Shown piece by piece: positions 55,658 through 64,000 of a stretch of 64,000 nt of DNA (the stretch's first letter is position 1; every line of letters starts with the position of its first letter). A program made the translations under genes and the position numbers. The DNA is taken from assembly GCA_949825045.1 (NCBI GenBank), contig OX463806.1, positions 45,718,208-45,782,207 on the forward strand, read 5' to 3'. Source of the stretch: Argyresthia goedartella. Lineage: Eukaryota; Arthropoda; Insecta; Lepidoptera; Argyresthiidae. The notes beneath the pieces were generated by a model that worked only from the letters and a program-made list of their open reading frames with translations, was not told the DNA's origin and made no database searches.

Positions 55658-57373
55658 ATGTCGTTATCTGAAATCCAGAAGGGTGTTTCTAAGGAACTCA
55701 GATGGTTTTCCTCCGCACACGGTCTGATAGACCGTTTAGATAGGCATGATGTGGTATTGGAGCGGTCTATGGACGTTAAGGAACGTTACAATAGGGTGCT
55801 CGAATTGTCCGCGCAGGCGGAATCAGTTGATGGTTGCGCACCTGACAGGCTGTCACGGTTGCTAGGGGATGTCGATCAATGTATGGAGATGGCAGCTGCT
55901 ATCACGCAGAAGGCTGCGGACATACGTAGACAGCGCGAGTCCAGCCATGGTGGTGACATTGAAGCACCTCTGCCGCTTCAGGGTTCGGGGTCCAGGTTAC
56001 CTGCCATAACTATGCCTACTTTTGACGGAGTGTCCGGTGAATGGATGAGCTTCATCAATCTGTTCGACAGTTTGGTGCACATGCGATCGGACATTACCAA
56101 GTCTGTCAAGATGGCTCAGCTGGTGGCAGCATTGAGGGGTGAGCCTAGGGAGCTGGTCGCTCATTTGACAGTTACGGAGGGTAACTATGAAACGGCCAGG
56201 CAATTGTTGGTCAGACGTTACCATAACAAACGCAGGTTGGCCGATGCCCAACTGAACCGTTTGTTTAGTGTCCCGGTTGTGAACAAGGTCGGGGCCATAC
56301 AGACGGAGGTTTTGAACCCATTGTTGTCCGTCACCAAGGCTCTAGAGAATCTTGGACTTCCGGTTGGTGAATGGTCGTACCTACTGTTGTACATTGTACT
56401 TTCCCGCCTACCCGCTGACGTGCAGACTCGTTTCGAACAGTCTCACGGGAGGTCGGCCGAGGACCTGCCCGCCTTCTCCGACTTGGTCGGATTCTTGGAA
56501 GAGGAGGCTCGACGGGCAGAGAATTTGGGGTTGACGGTCACCCATCCTTCGGAGCCACAGAGAGCTGCCGGGAGCGCTGTGAGTAGGGGCCCTCCGACGA
56601 GGAAGGACCGCACCAACCGGCAGTCGTATGGGACTGTGAGTGAATTGACCCCACATGGTGAGACCTGCCCATGTTGTAGGCAGATTGGCCATGCTGTGGC
56701 CAATTGCAATAAGTTCGGGGAACTTAGGGTTCAGGGACGGCGCCGGATGGCCAAGCAGCGGAGTTGGTGTTTCCTGTGCCTCGGGCCACACATGGCTAGG
56801 GACTGCACGCGCACAAAAATGTGCGGATATTGTGGTGGGGCCCACAACAATCTGTTGTGCATGAACCGGTCCGGCCAACAGCCTCCACAGGGCCGTAACC
56901 AGGGTGACACGGCATGGGGCCCTGAGAATTCGTTTGCGACTCGGAGCGCAACTCAGGGGCCAACGTCCCCACGTGCACAGGGCAGTACCAGGGTGCAGGG
57001 CCGCACTCAGGACCATTACATGGGGGGCCCTGAGTTTTCGGTTGCGACTCAGCATCCGACCCAGCGGGACATTGGGTGTGTTGAGCAGGCCGTAACGGGC
57101 GGGTGGCATGGGACACCTTCGAGCTATGCGGGTGCGGTTCGGACGCCGCCTCAGTTGTCGCCCCGCTCGTCGCCTCGTCCTCGTCGGTCACATGTGATGT
57201 CCCCCCCGCTCATGGAGCGGCCACGGTTGAATTCACGCCCACCCCCCTTTACGGGGAATCGTAGGTTGGGAATGGAACCGGCGCGTGGGCCATTTGTACA
57301 ATGGGACCCTCTGGCGTATAGCTGCAAACCTGATCGGTTACAGGCACAGTGGGGCCCCGGGGGTCCTCGCTAG
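55658..57373 (+). CDS. gag: BEL/Pao Gag, DUF1759-like, three zinc knuckles
   Basis: 571 codons from ATG to TAG (57371-57373). The N-terminal 110 residues are helical and polar. LPAITMPTFDGVSGEWMSFI begins at about residue 114 and opens the DUF1759-like capsid region of BEL/Pao Gag, continuing through LVAALRGEPRELVAHL and YHNKRRLADAQLNRLF. The nucleocapsid part has three knuckles: C337-x2-C340-x4-H-x4-C350, C371-x2-C374-x3-H-x4-C383 and C389-x2-C392-x3-H-x4-C401. The third is followed by a long Gly/Pro/Gln/Arg-rich tail with repeated GP motifs. The protein packages the element RNA into particles. The frame is fully open. The following protease is in the same frame, so expression past Gag would need suppression of the TAG, or the TAG may be a mutation. 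Confidence 0.95.
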   Translation: MSLSEIQKGVSKELRWFSSAHGLIDRLDRHDVVLERSMDVKERYNRVLELSAQAESVDGCAPDRLSRLLGDVDQCMEMAAAITQKAADIRRQRESSHGGDIEAPLPLQGSGSRLPAITMPTFDGVSGEWMSFINLFDSLVHMRSDITKSVKMAQLVAALRGEPRELVAHLTVTEGNYETARQLLVRRYHNKRRLADAQLNRLFSVPVVNKVGAIQTEVLNPLLSVTKALENLGLPVGEWSYLLLYIVLSRLPADVQTRFEQSHGRSAEDLPAFSDLVGFLEEEARRAENLGLTVTHPSEPQRAAGSAVSRGPPTRKDRTNRQSYGTVSELTPHGETCPCCRQIGHAVANCNKFGELRVQGRRRMAKQRSWCFLCLGPHMARDCTRTKMCGYCGGAHNNLLCMNRSGQQPPQGRNQGDTAWGPENSFATRSATQGPTSPRAQGSTRVQGRTQDHYMGGPEFSVATQHPTQRDIGCVEQAVTGGWHGTPSSYAGAVRTPPQLSPRSSPRPRRSHVMSPPLMERPRLNSRPPPFTGNRRLGMEPARGPFVQWDPLAYSCKPDRLQAQWGPGGPR

Positions 57374-57985
57374 GAATTTGCGGCCCAACCATTGGTTGCC
57401 CCCCAACCGGAGACGGTGGTGTTACCGATCGCCTCTGTGCTTGTTTGGGATTTGGCGGGCAACCCAACATACGTTCGCGCCCTATTAGATTCTGGAGCTC
57501 AGGGCTGCATTGTATCGAATGATTTAGCAAAATGGTTGGGCCTCAAGGTAAATAGGTATAATAAATCAATACGGGGCGTGGGGAATGTTACGGTTACGAA
57601 TGTAGTTGGTCAATCGGTGATCACGTTCTCTCCACGTTATGACATTTTGACAAAAACATCCGTGCAAGCTTTAGTAATGACGCATGTCATGGGCAGACAC
57701 CCCTTGGTGAAGTTGAATCCGGCCGTTCGTTTCCTGACATCAGGACTCAAGTTGGCGGATCCCGATTTTGACACTCCAGCCCCGGTCGACCTGCTACTGG
57801 GAGCAGACGTTCTGGGTAGGTTTCTGTTGTCGGATCGGCGAGTTCTTCAGCCGGACGGGTTGATTGCTGTGGAAACTAAGTTTGGTCACGTGATCATGGG
57901 TCCGGCATTGCCAATGGTTAGGCCTGCCGAGTCAGATGGCATACTTATTGGCTCAGCGTTGTCAGACGCTATCCAACGTTTCTAG
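57374..57985 (+). pseudogene. pro: BEL/Pao aspartic protease region of Pol
   Basis: In frame with gag after the TAG at 57371. The catalytic motif is ALLDSGAQGCIVS (Asp-Ser-Gly at about 57490-57498), followed by the flap and the LLLGADVLGRFLL segment that closes the retroviral-type protease fold in this family. It processes Gag-Pol. Near the end, FGHVIMGPALP leads into the protease-RT linker. A TAG at 57983-57985, between RF and EIEEPP, stops it at a place where BEL/Pao proteins normally carry Trp, so it is most simply a nonsense mutation. Confidence 0.9.
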
Positions 57986-58178
57986 GAGATAGAGGAACCT
58001 CCCACCGCTCGTCGAGTCGACGCAGACAAAGAAGAGTGCGAGTTGTTTTACCAGAATAGTACTGGTCGCCTTCGTTCTGGTCGTTTTGTAACTCGACTGC
58101 CTTTCAGGGCCGATCGACCGCCACTAGGAGAATCTAGGAAGATGGCTGAGACGAGATTGATGTCGATGGAGCGTAGGA
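57986..58178 (+). pseudogene. pol: N-terminal stub of the BEL/Pao RT region, ending at the deletion
   Basis: The same frame continues as EIEEPPTARRVDADKEECEL, GRFVTRLPFRADRPPLGES and MAETRLMSMERR, the conserved segment before the RT fingers in BEL/Pao Pol. At about 58175-58195 the reading jumps directly into the N-terminal zinc domain of integrase in another frame. The RT palm and RNase H are lost by deletion. Confidence 0.85.
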
Positions 58179-59438
58179 TTGAAGGGAGCCGTCGCGCGTC
58201 TCAACCCCTTTGTTGATTCGACCGGGTTACTTCGGGTAGGAGGAAGATTGCGCAATGCGAATCTGTCGTATTCGGCTCGTCACCCACTTCTGCTCCCCAA
58301 GGGGGGACAGTTAGTTGAATTGCTGGTGACTGATCGTCATATTAAAAACGCGCATGCCGGCTGTAACGCGTTGTTGGCCACGCTCCAGCGGGAGTTTTGG
58401 ATCTTATCTGCCCGCCGTGTCATACGGAACATCGTGTTTCGGTGCATGCCTTGTTATCGACTTAAGGCTGCCACGATGCAACCTCTCATGGGGGACTTGC
58501 CCCCTGATCGTGTGAATGAGGTCAGACCGTTTTCAGGTGTTGGTACGGATTTTGCAGGACCGTTTATGGTGAAGAGTTCACGATTGCGTACCGCTAGGCA
58601 ATACAAGGCGTACCTATGTGTGTTTGTTTGTTTATCCACCAAGGCGGTACATCTCGAGCTCGTTGCTGATCTCTCGACAGAGGCTTTCATTGCTTGTTTG
58701 GATAGGTTTGTTTCTCGAAGGGGACTTCCAACTTTGATCCGCTCTGATAACGGCACTAACTACATCGGTGCGGAACGATACTTACGAGAGATAGTCAACT
58801 TTTTGAATGTAAATAAAGTGGATATTGGAACGGCCCTCTCCCGTCGGGGTATACAGTGGACCTTCAGCCCACCGATTTGCCCCCACTGGGGTGGGATTTT
58901 TGAGGCCGTAGTTAAGTCAGCTAAGACGCACTTGGGGCGTATAGTAGGTCAGACCGCGCTGACTTTTGAGGAGCTCGCGACATTGTTTTGTAAGATCGAG
59001 GCCGTTCTCAATTCGCGACCGTTGTGTCCGCTCAGCTCGGATCCAAATGACCTGGAGGCTCTGACCCCAGGCCATTTCTTGAAAGGACAGCCACTTAACG
59101 CGTTGCCCGAGCACCCCTTCGAGGGAGTGAAATTGTATCGGTTGTCAAGGTATCAGATGTTGCAGCAGTTTACTCAGAATTTCTGGAAGCGTTGGTCGCT
59201 CGAGTATCTGCATATCTTACAACAGCGCCTTAAGTGGACTGACAAAACCAGCCCCCCTAGTGTTGGTGACCTCGTTCTGGTTAAGGATGCTAACCTACCG
59301 CCACTACGTTGGCGCAGGGGGCGCATTGTTAACTTGTTCCCTGGCAAGGACGGGACCCCCCGGTCTGCAGAGGTTCTAGTAGGAGGCTCGGTTCTAAAAC
59401 GAGCGGTAGCAACGTTGTCTCGGCTGCCCGTAGATTAG
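58179..59438 (+). CDS. int: BEL/Pao integrase
   Basis: 419 codons open to TAG; the TTG at 58179 is only the frame edge, as the natural start was within Pol. Order: PFVDSTGLLRVGGRLRNA, then an HHCC zinc domain (H54, H59, C89, C92), the catalytic core with D124 in VGTDFAGPF, D190 in IRSDNGTNYIGA and E242 in GGIFEAVVKSAK, and a C-terminal region with PGHFLKGQPL, QNFWKRWSLEYL and the GDLVLVKD-RWRRGRI chromatin-binding type end. All three acidic catalytic residues are present, so the domain is intact although unlinked from Gag-Pro by frame. It inserts the cDNA into the genome, with a 5-bp stagger that agrees with the GATGT duplication. Confidence 0.93.
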   Translation: MKGAVARLNPFVDSTGLLRVGGRLRNANLSYSARHPLLLPKGGQLVELLVTDRHIKNAHAGCNALLATLQREFWILSARRVIRNIVFRCMPCYRLKAATMQPLMGDLPPDRVNEVRPFSGVGTDFAGPFMVKSSRLRTARQYKAYLCVFVCLSTKAVHLELVADLSTEAFIACLDRFVSRRGLPTLIRSDNGTNYIGAERYLREIVNFLNVNKVDIGTALSRRGIQWTFSPPICPHWGGIFEAVVKSAKTHLGRIVGQTALTFEELATLFCKIEAVLNSRPLCPLSSDPNDLEALTPGHFLKGQPLNALPEHPFEGVKLYRLSRYQMLQQFTQNFWKRWSLEYLHILQQRLKWTDKTSPPSVGDLVLVKDANLPPLRWRRGRIVNLFPGKDGTPRSAEVLVGGSVLKRAVATLSRLPVD

Positions 59439-59470
59439 GGGACAGGTGGGTGCCTGTCCGGGCGGGTGAT

Positions 59471-59747
59471 TGTTCGATTCCAAATCGATATTCGATCGAT
59501 GGTTTCTGAACGGCCATTTTGAATTTGACGTTGCTGCCAACCTAGCAGTTTTTTGACAACTGACAGACGAAAGCCCTCGCAATGTAAACGCGTTTTGGTT
59601 AGGGTATTGAAATTAAATCGCAGGCCATCTGGAATGTATTCGGGTTTCCCTCAGGATTGTCTATATAGCTGATCGGCAACTGATCGTTACGCTACCTCGT
59701 AGCTGATGGGCCCCTACGAGGTCATTAGGTGCTGAGAAGCCTGAACA
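59471..59747 (+). repeat. 3' LTR of the BEL/Pao element, with a 268-bp internal deletion
   Basis: Starts TGTTCGATTCC, ends CTGAACA, 277 bases. It is identical to the 5' LTR except AATG for AAAG near 59582 and the loss of the segment between TATATAGCTGA and CGGCAACTGATCG. The purine tract expected upstream is weak (GGGGACAGGTGGG, 59438-59450). Confidence 0.92.
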
Positions 59748-60529
59748 GATGTTTTTGTTTTTGTAATTATCTTAATAGCCATATAGGAATCCCCATAATC
59801 TCCAAATGACGCACTCCACTATATCTAAACCCGAATCGCTCAAATAACGAAGTAAATTGACGGTCTAATGTGGCTCTAAAAATATTTTTGTTGCGGTGAA
59901 TAATGATTTAGTTCATTTTATTATATCTAAAACTAGAATGATATCATAAATACGTTACGACAGCTGCTACCTACCTACCTTGTTTTGAAAATAAGTGAGC
60001 GCTATGAGGTCGGCAGTAAAAAGTAATAGAAATCAAGGTTCAAAATCAGGGGATTTTGAACTTATTTCGTTGGAGCTCCCAGAAGCTCATGCGGTTTAGG
60101 AAAATAACGTAAAAAATCACCAGCATTACAAAGTCCGAGAAGAGAGTAGGAACTCTCAGCATATTAGGGCATGATTTCATGGTTCTGATCAGAACTTCTC
60201 TAACAAATGTGGTTTGCGAAAGAAATACACATTTACACGATGTTAGTGTCCAGGCAGAAAAGTATATACTTATGTTATTCCTTTTTTTAAACCACCTAAA
60301 AACAATATCTGAAATTTAATTTTCTGGGAGATCTAAATGTTTTTTATTAATGATGTAGATTTCAACTTCGCACTCTTCCTACTCTCAACTTTTTTTAAAC
60401 TAAAGTGTTGGTGTAGTAGGTATCCCCACGTATCTGTTTTTATTTAATATCATTGCCTACAAAGTCAAAGAAAACGGCGCTCAAATTCAGGAGATTGTGA
60501 GCTTATGTAAAACAACATGAAAAAAAGGC
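59748..60529. other. No gene recognised
   Basis: AT-rich; GGAGCTCCCAGAAGCTCA (about 60071) is echoed by GGGAGCTCAAAAT at about 61147 and 61698, suggesting a decayed local repeat. Confidence 0.3.
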
Positions 60530-60875
60530 AACAAATATAATGATCACCAAAATATATTTTTCCTACCCAAAATGGATAAATGAACACAAAAAGTTGCAAA
60601 AAATATCAGGACAATATACTGCGGTAGCTTAGGTGAAGGGTAAAGGGGGTGAGCGAAGCGAATGCCCCCCCCCCCCCCCCCTTTATCCTTCGCGTTAGGT
60701 TGAACATGTAAGAACAACAAAAAATACTTAAAACATAAACATAAAAAGAAGTTTGGTGATCATTTATCCAAACACAATTTGGTAGACATTTATCCATTCT
60801 GGCAGTCATTTCGAATTCATTGCTAGTAAAATAGGTGCGTATTTGGTAATCGTTTAAACATAAGCCTTAAAAAAA
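60530..60875. repeat. Dispersed repeat family E, copy with a long C run
   Basis: Matches 27405-27740 across CACCAAAAT...CTACCCAAAATGG, ACTGCGGTAGCTTAG, GAGCGAAGC, CGTTAGGTTGAACATGTAAG and GTTTAAACATAAGCC. A run of about 18 C at 60665-60683 replaces the short C run of the other copies. Confidence 0.75.
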
Positions 60876-61204
60876 CACCACTTTTCATAAACGACGGTAG
60901 TTGGCGAAGTTCTGATCGGCTCTTGTGAGAGCTCAAACATATGTCCTAGTACGCAGCAAGTTTCAACACTCTACTCGGAATTTGTACTGCTGGTGGTTTG
61001 CTATGTTTTTTTACCAAGGTACTCAAGGTTTCGATAAAAACAGGAAAAACTTATCAATTTTATCTACTTAGACGACATCATCGGTTAAATGTATTTTCTC
61101 TCTCTGGCAAACCACGTTAATTAGATAAGTTACGATTGCATATTCTGGGAGCTCAAAATCATGCCCTATTATGCTGCGAGTTTCAACTCTCTACTCGGAT
61201 CAAG
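60876..61204. other. No gene recognised
   Basis: Nothing but an AGTTTCAACWCTCTACTCGG word repeated at 60960 and 61180, which suggests a degraded direct repeat. Confidence 0.3.
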
Positions 61205-61655
61205 TACTTTTTAGGGTTCCGTACCCGAACGGTGAGACCCTATTACTAAGCCTCCGTGTCCGTCTGTCTATCCGTCCGTCCGTCCGTCACCGGGCTCTGA
61301 GAGCTGAAATTTTCACAGAATGTGCATTTCTGTTCGAACTACACGCAATTATGAAAATTAAAGCCGTAACCATACAAGCGACTGTTTTTTTTAAATCCCT
61401 GCCCCTGCGAAATACCTCATAACATCATGATTCAATATCACCATAAATTTCGCTGCTCTTAATAACTTTGAGATGGCTCAGTCGGTTTCGTATCGGTTTC
61501 GCAATTTTTAAGTTCCGGGTTCGATTCCCAGAGAACCCTTGTATTTTTACTTTTTCTTTTGGTTTTATTATTTAGGATTTTGTGTTTTTTATCTTGTGCG
61601 ACGGAACCCTTCGTGTGCGAGTCTGACCCGCACTTGACCGATTTTTCAGTATTTT
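61205..61655 (+). repeat. tRNA-derived SINE-like repeat, copy 2
   Basis: Starts TTTTTAGGGTTCCGTACCCG, includes a CCGTC microsatellite-like stretch (TCTGTCTATCCGTCCGTCCG), and a tRNA-like part at about 61475-61545 with the A box TGGCTCAGTCGG and B box GGTTCGATTCCC. It ends ACGGAACCCTTCGTGTGCGA followed by GTCTGACCCGCACTTGACCG. This is the longer relative of the copy at 25180-25312. Confidence 0.65.
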
Positions 61656-62519
61656 TTTCCTAAACCACGTGAGCTCAAATTCTGAAACTTCAATTCTGGG
61701 AGCTCAAAATAAGCTCAAAACTCCTAAATTTGAACCTCGTTTTCTATGACTGTACTGCCAACTTCCTAGCACTAAATACGGGGCAACCTTAACTTAGCAG
61801 CACAAAATAGTACATTCTTGCAGAGGCTGGAAGTGAGCAATACATGGCCGAAACAATACGTGCTTTTAATTAAATAAAAAAAATATTTGAAAATAAATTA
61901 GGTTTGGAACTCCACCTGGTGAAGTCCGCCCTCAGTGAACGAAACTCTTTGGTCCGCCAGGCACACTTTTACCGACGCGATGCCATGGCGCACGCTATGT
62001 AGGTAAACAAAAAACACCGACTCGTCATGAAGCGCCATCTGTTGCATGTGGCAGAACCTTAACAAACAAGCCAAAAATATTGTTGTTGTCTTAATTAACT
62101 ATTCATTGTTTTGCGGCCTCATTACTGATTACCTATTGCCACATTTCCTATGATGTCTGTCTATATTTTCATACCATTGTCCATTGACAAACCATGTACC
62201 TATATGTGAAATAAAACGCAAAAACCCGAGTAGGTAATATTTAATCACATACTTATTGTAAAACGTTATGTAAAATGTTATCCAGATTTTCATTTTATTT
62301 AGAATGATTGAGAACATCACTATCAAACTATAGATGGCACATTATTTCAAGAAGTGACTGAAACTTCAGCTGTCAGTTTACTTCGTTATTTGAGCAATTA
62401 GGGTATGGAATAGGACTATATCCAGTTCACGTCCGAAGTTATTATTCAATTGAATCCATACATAACATAACTCATCCTGATATTGCGTTACCCACAATCA
62501 TTGTAAATTTGTAAGTGGT
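61656..62519. other. No gene recognised
   Basis: A TGAAGCGCCATCTGTTGCAT segment near 62028 is of the type found in insect short repeats, but no second copy is present in the window. Otherwise unannotated. Confidence 0.3.
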
Positions 62520-62890
62520 AAACGGCTCTGGAACAAACTTCGTAGCGCCATCAGAGACAGCCCGTCACTTTCTATTTTTAAAACTCGCTTAAAAGAACAC
62601 TATCTTTCTCTTCCATACTAGATTTATGTAGGTTTATTGCTTTGATATATATGTATTATAATTTTGTCTATTTGTATTGATATTATGTATTTATGTAAAT
62701 ATTAGTAATTAGTTTATTATTTTAATATTTTTAACGTTGTGCACATAGGTCTTCCTGTTATTTCATGTATTCTGTCCATATTAGGTTTGCTGGAAGAAAT
62801 CTCTTTTTAGAGATAAGCTGGCCTTTGTACACCTAGTTTCCATTTTGATGTATCTGTATCTTCTGTTTTTGTGCAATAAAGTATAAAGAA
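62520..62890 (+). mobile_element. LINE family B, C-terminal codons and 3' UTR
   Basis: The coding end reads RLWNKLRSAIRDSPSLSIFK and TRLKEHYLSLPY followed by a stop (62526-62620), in the style of the F-WN-LP...S-FK--L+-+L C-termini of CR1/Jockey-group LINEs. The 3' UTR contains GGTTTGCTGGAAGAAATCTC and ends GTGCAATAAAGTATAAAGAAG. The tail is shared, inverted, with 51085-51290. Confidence 0.75.
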
Positions 62891-63289
62891 GAAGGCGATT
62901 GCACTTGGCCTCTCAGGAACTAAAAAGGCCCTAAAAAGGGCTTATTGCATCCCGTCATACCAGTGCAGTGCAGTGCAGTGCTCCGATCACTTTGGGGAAA
63001 GCTCGAAAACAATGACATGACAATAACACCCCTCATTGTGAACAGCACATGGTCGCGAACATGGTCTTATGAGCTGATCGGGTCAATGTACTGAGGGCCA
63101 AATTTTTCATATGCGATCATATGTTCCATAGGGATAGTTGTTCATAACGAAGGCGATGGGCTGGCGCCCTATCACAGAATATTGAGTACCTATAGTACCC
63201 ATATGATATTACTGGATAAGCGTAAACGGATCCTTACCGTAACTTTGTGTTTGTTTGCAGAATTCTACTCGTATACAGGGTGGCCCATT

Positions 63290-63350
63290 TCAAAGGGTCA
63301 GAAGGTCAGTATAGTCTCGCTTCCCACGCAGGAGATGCAGGTTCGGATCC
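63290..63350 (+). repeat. tRNA-like (Gly-type) SINE half
   Basis: CAGTATAGTCTCGCTTCCCA, CGCAGGAGATGC and AGGTTCGGATCCGGTGCTGA follow the plan of a tRNA-Gly from the D loop to the acceptor, with an intact B box (GGTTCGGATCC). The 5' acceptor strand is missing, so it is a SINE or tRNA pseudogene. Confidence 0.5.
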
Positions 63351-63405
63351 GGTGCTGATCATGAACCAATAGGATAGGTAATTTATCTTAAGTACATTAT
63401 ATGTA

Positions 63406-63914
63406 TGTCGTAGTTAGTTGCTTAAATCAGACACTTAACTAACTCTCTAGACCGTTAATTAAATGCCGACTTTTAACCAAGTCACTAAAATTTCGTCAGA
63501 CAAGTGAGTGAACCAAATATTTAACGAGTTGTCTAAACGTTCCTAGGCAACAAGACATATACAATATATTTATTTTTTATGTGTACTTAAGTTTATGTTT
63601 TAAGTATTTTTTGTTGTTTTTACATGTTCAACCTAACACGAAGGATAAAGGGGGCTTCGCTTCGCTCACCCCATTTACCCTTTTCACCTAAGCTACCGCA
63701 ATGTTTTGTCCTGATATAAGCTGTGCAAATCAGCTGTTGCCGTGACGCCATCTTGTTTTCCAACACGCTGGCTTTCGGTAAGACAGATTGTTAAACGTTT
63801 TCGACGATGCTCTATTTAAATCAAAATGCTGGTGACTTGGTTAAACGTCGGTATTTAATTAACGGTCTAGAGAGTTAGTTAAGTGTCGGATTTTTTGAAC
63901 AACCAACTGCGACA
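63406..63914. mobile_element. MITE with about 80-bp terminal inverted repeats, interrupted by family E
   Basis: The left arm TGTCGTAGTTAGTTG, CACTTAACTAACTCTCTAGA, CCGTTAATTAAATGCCGAC, TTTAACCAAGTCAC is complemented by the right arm GTGACTTGGTTAAACGTCGG, TATTTAATTAACGGTCTAGA, GAGTTAGTTAAGTGTCGG...CAACTGCGACA. Between the arms, 63570-63730 is an inverted family E copy (ACATGTTCAACCTAACACGA...AAGCTACCGCA). The nesting shows that E moved after this MITE. Confidence 0.8.
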
Positions 63915-64000
63915 TGTACATTCTAACGGAGATGGAAAGCATCGTGAGGAAAGCTTCAATCTCCATTGCTGCTGCTGCTGCTGTCACGCAAAATGCAGTA
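63915..64000. other. Right window edge, short CTG repeat
   Basis: A GCATCGTGAGGAAAGC word, also present as GTGAGGAAACC in the SINE region near 54194, precedes (GCT)5 at 63968-63982. No gene is seen. Confidence 0.35.

Larger units (their letters stand above)
54608..59747 (+). mobile_element. BEL/Pao LTR retrotransposon, internally deleted, with GATGT target duplication
   Basis: The element is bounded by LTRs starting TGTTCGATTCC and ending CTGAACA, and by a perfect 5-bp target duplication GATGT (54603-54607 and 59748-59752). It contains gag, a protease region, the first 60 or so codons of the RT region and an integrase, in BEL/Pao order. The RT core and RNase H are missing, so only 4.3 kb of internal sequence remains where autonomous relatives usually have 5-6 kb. 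The two LTRs differ by one substitution over the shared 277 bases plus one large deletion, so insertion was recent. Confidence 0.95.

Noticed and set aside
56408..57109. Antisense 233-codon ORF over gag
   Set aside because: It is a shadow of the GC-rich gag frame, with no motif of its own; the sense frame has clear Gag domains.
42602..64000. Missing 5' MESK2 exons (the HDLG/FCVYH-type region)
   Set aside because: I looked on the minus strand for these blocks with flanking splice sites and found none, so they are placed outside the window rather than guessed.

Overview
The window looks like a piece of an insect nuclear genome, most likely a moth or butterfly (Lepidoptera). That is an inference from AT-rich DNA, short host exons separated by kilobase introns packed with transposable elements, BEL/Pao and CR1/Jockey-group retroelements, and short tRNA-derived SINEs of a type I associate with Lepidoptera. 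No prokaryotic, organellar or free viral segment is evident.

Two host genes are supported, both partial and convergent (3' ends facing each other across about 14.9 kb). (1) Plus strand, 1895-3947: the last three exons of a Qa-SNARE of the syntaxin 7/12/13 group (fly Syx7/avalanche), running in from the left. Its central SNARE exon lies in a 167-bp tandem triplication (2403-2919). (2) Minus strand, 42601 down to 18845: six exons of an NDRG-family gene (fly MESK2), 249 residues to the stop. All five internal junctions agree in phase. The 5' exons are not in view.

Nearly everything else is repeat-derived. Left to right: the 5' end of a LINE whose ORF1 leaves the window (1-720, minus); a 253-bp foldback MITE inside the syntaxin intron; about 8 kb of mostly featureless intergenic DNA; a 52-bp minisatellite with 11 units (12667-13243); a CR1-like LINE with an apparent 5' inversion (13322 to about 15900); a 1855-bp hAT element with perfect 8-bp target duplications (16865-18719); then the MESK2 introns with a mariner element (19717-20980), a TTAA-flanked piggyBac-like element (23851-24567), several foldback MITEs, a second LINE copy (28596-30440), a SINE, an unclassified transposon protein (31436-32703) and another LINE reverse transcriptase fragment (33430-34182).

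Upstream of the 42 kb exon lie repeat copies, two more fragments of the same LINE family, and a deleted BEL/Pao retrotransposon (54608-59747) with gag, protease and integrase but no reverse transcriptase core. The right edge carries a nested MITE. At least six repeat families occur in two or more copies within the window (a LINE family, a small-ORF repeat, a foldback family, a SINE-like family and others), so the window records several waves of transposition into and between two conserved genes.

There is no clear new multi-gene system. The strongest oddities are the triplicated SNARE exon with one acceptor and three donors, a minisatellite in a MESK2 intron that repeats the gene's own 5' splice-site sequence, and a dispersed repeat whose 55-65 codon ORF is conserved between copies.
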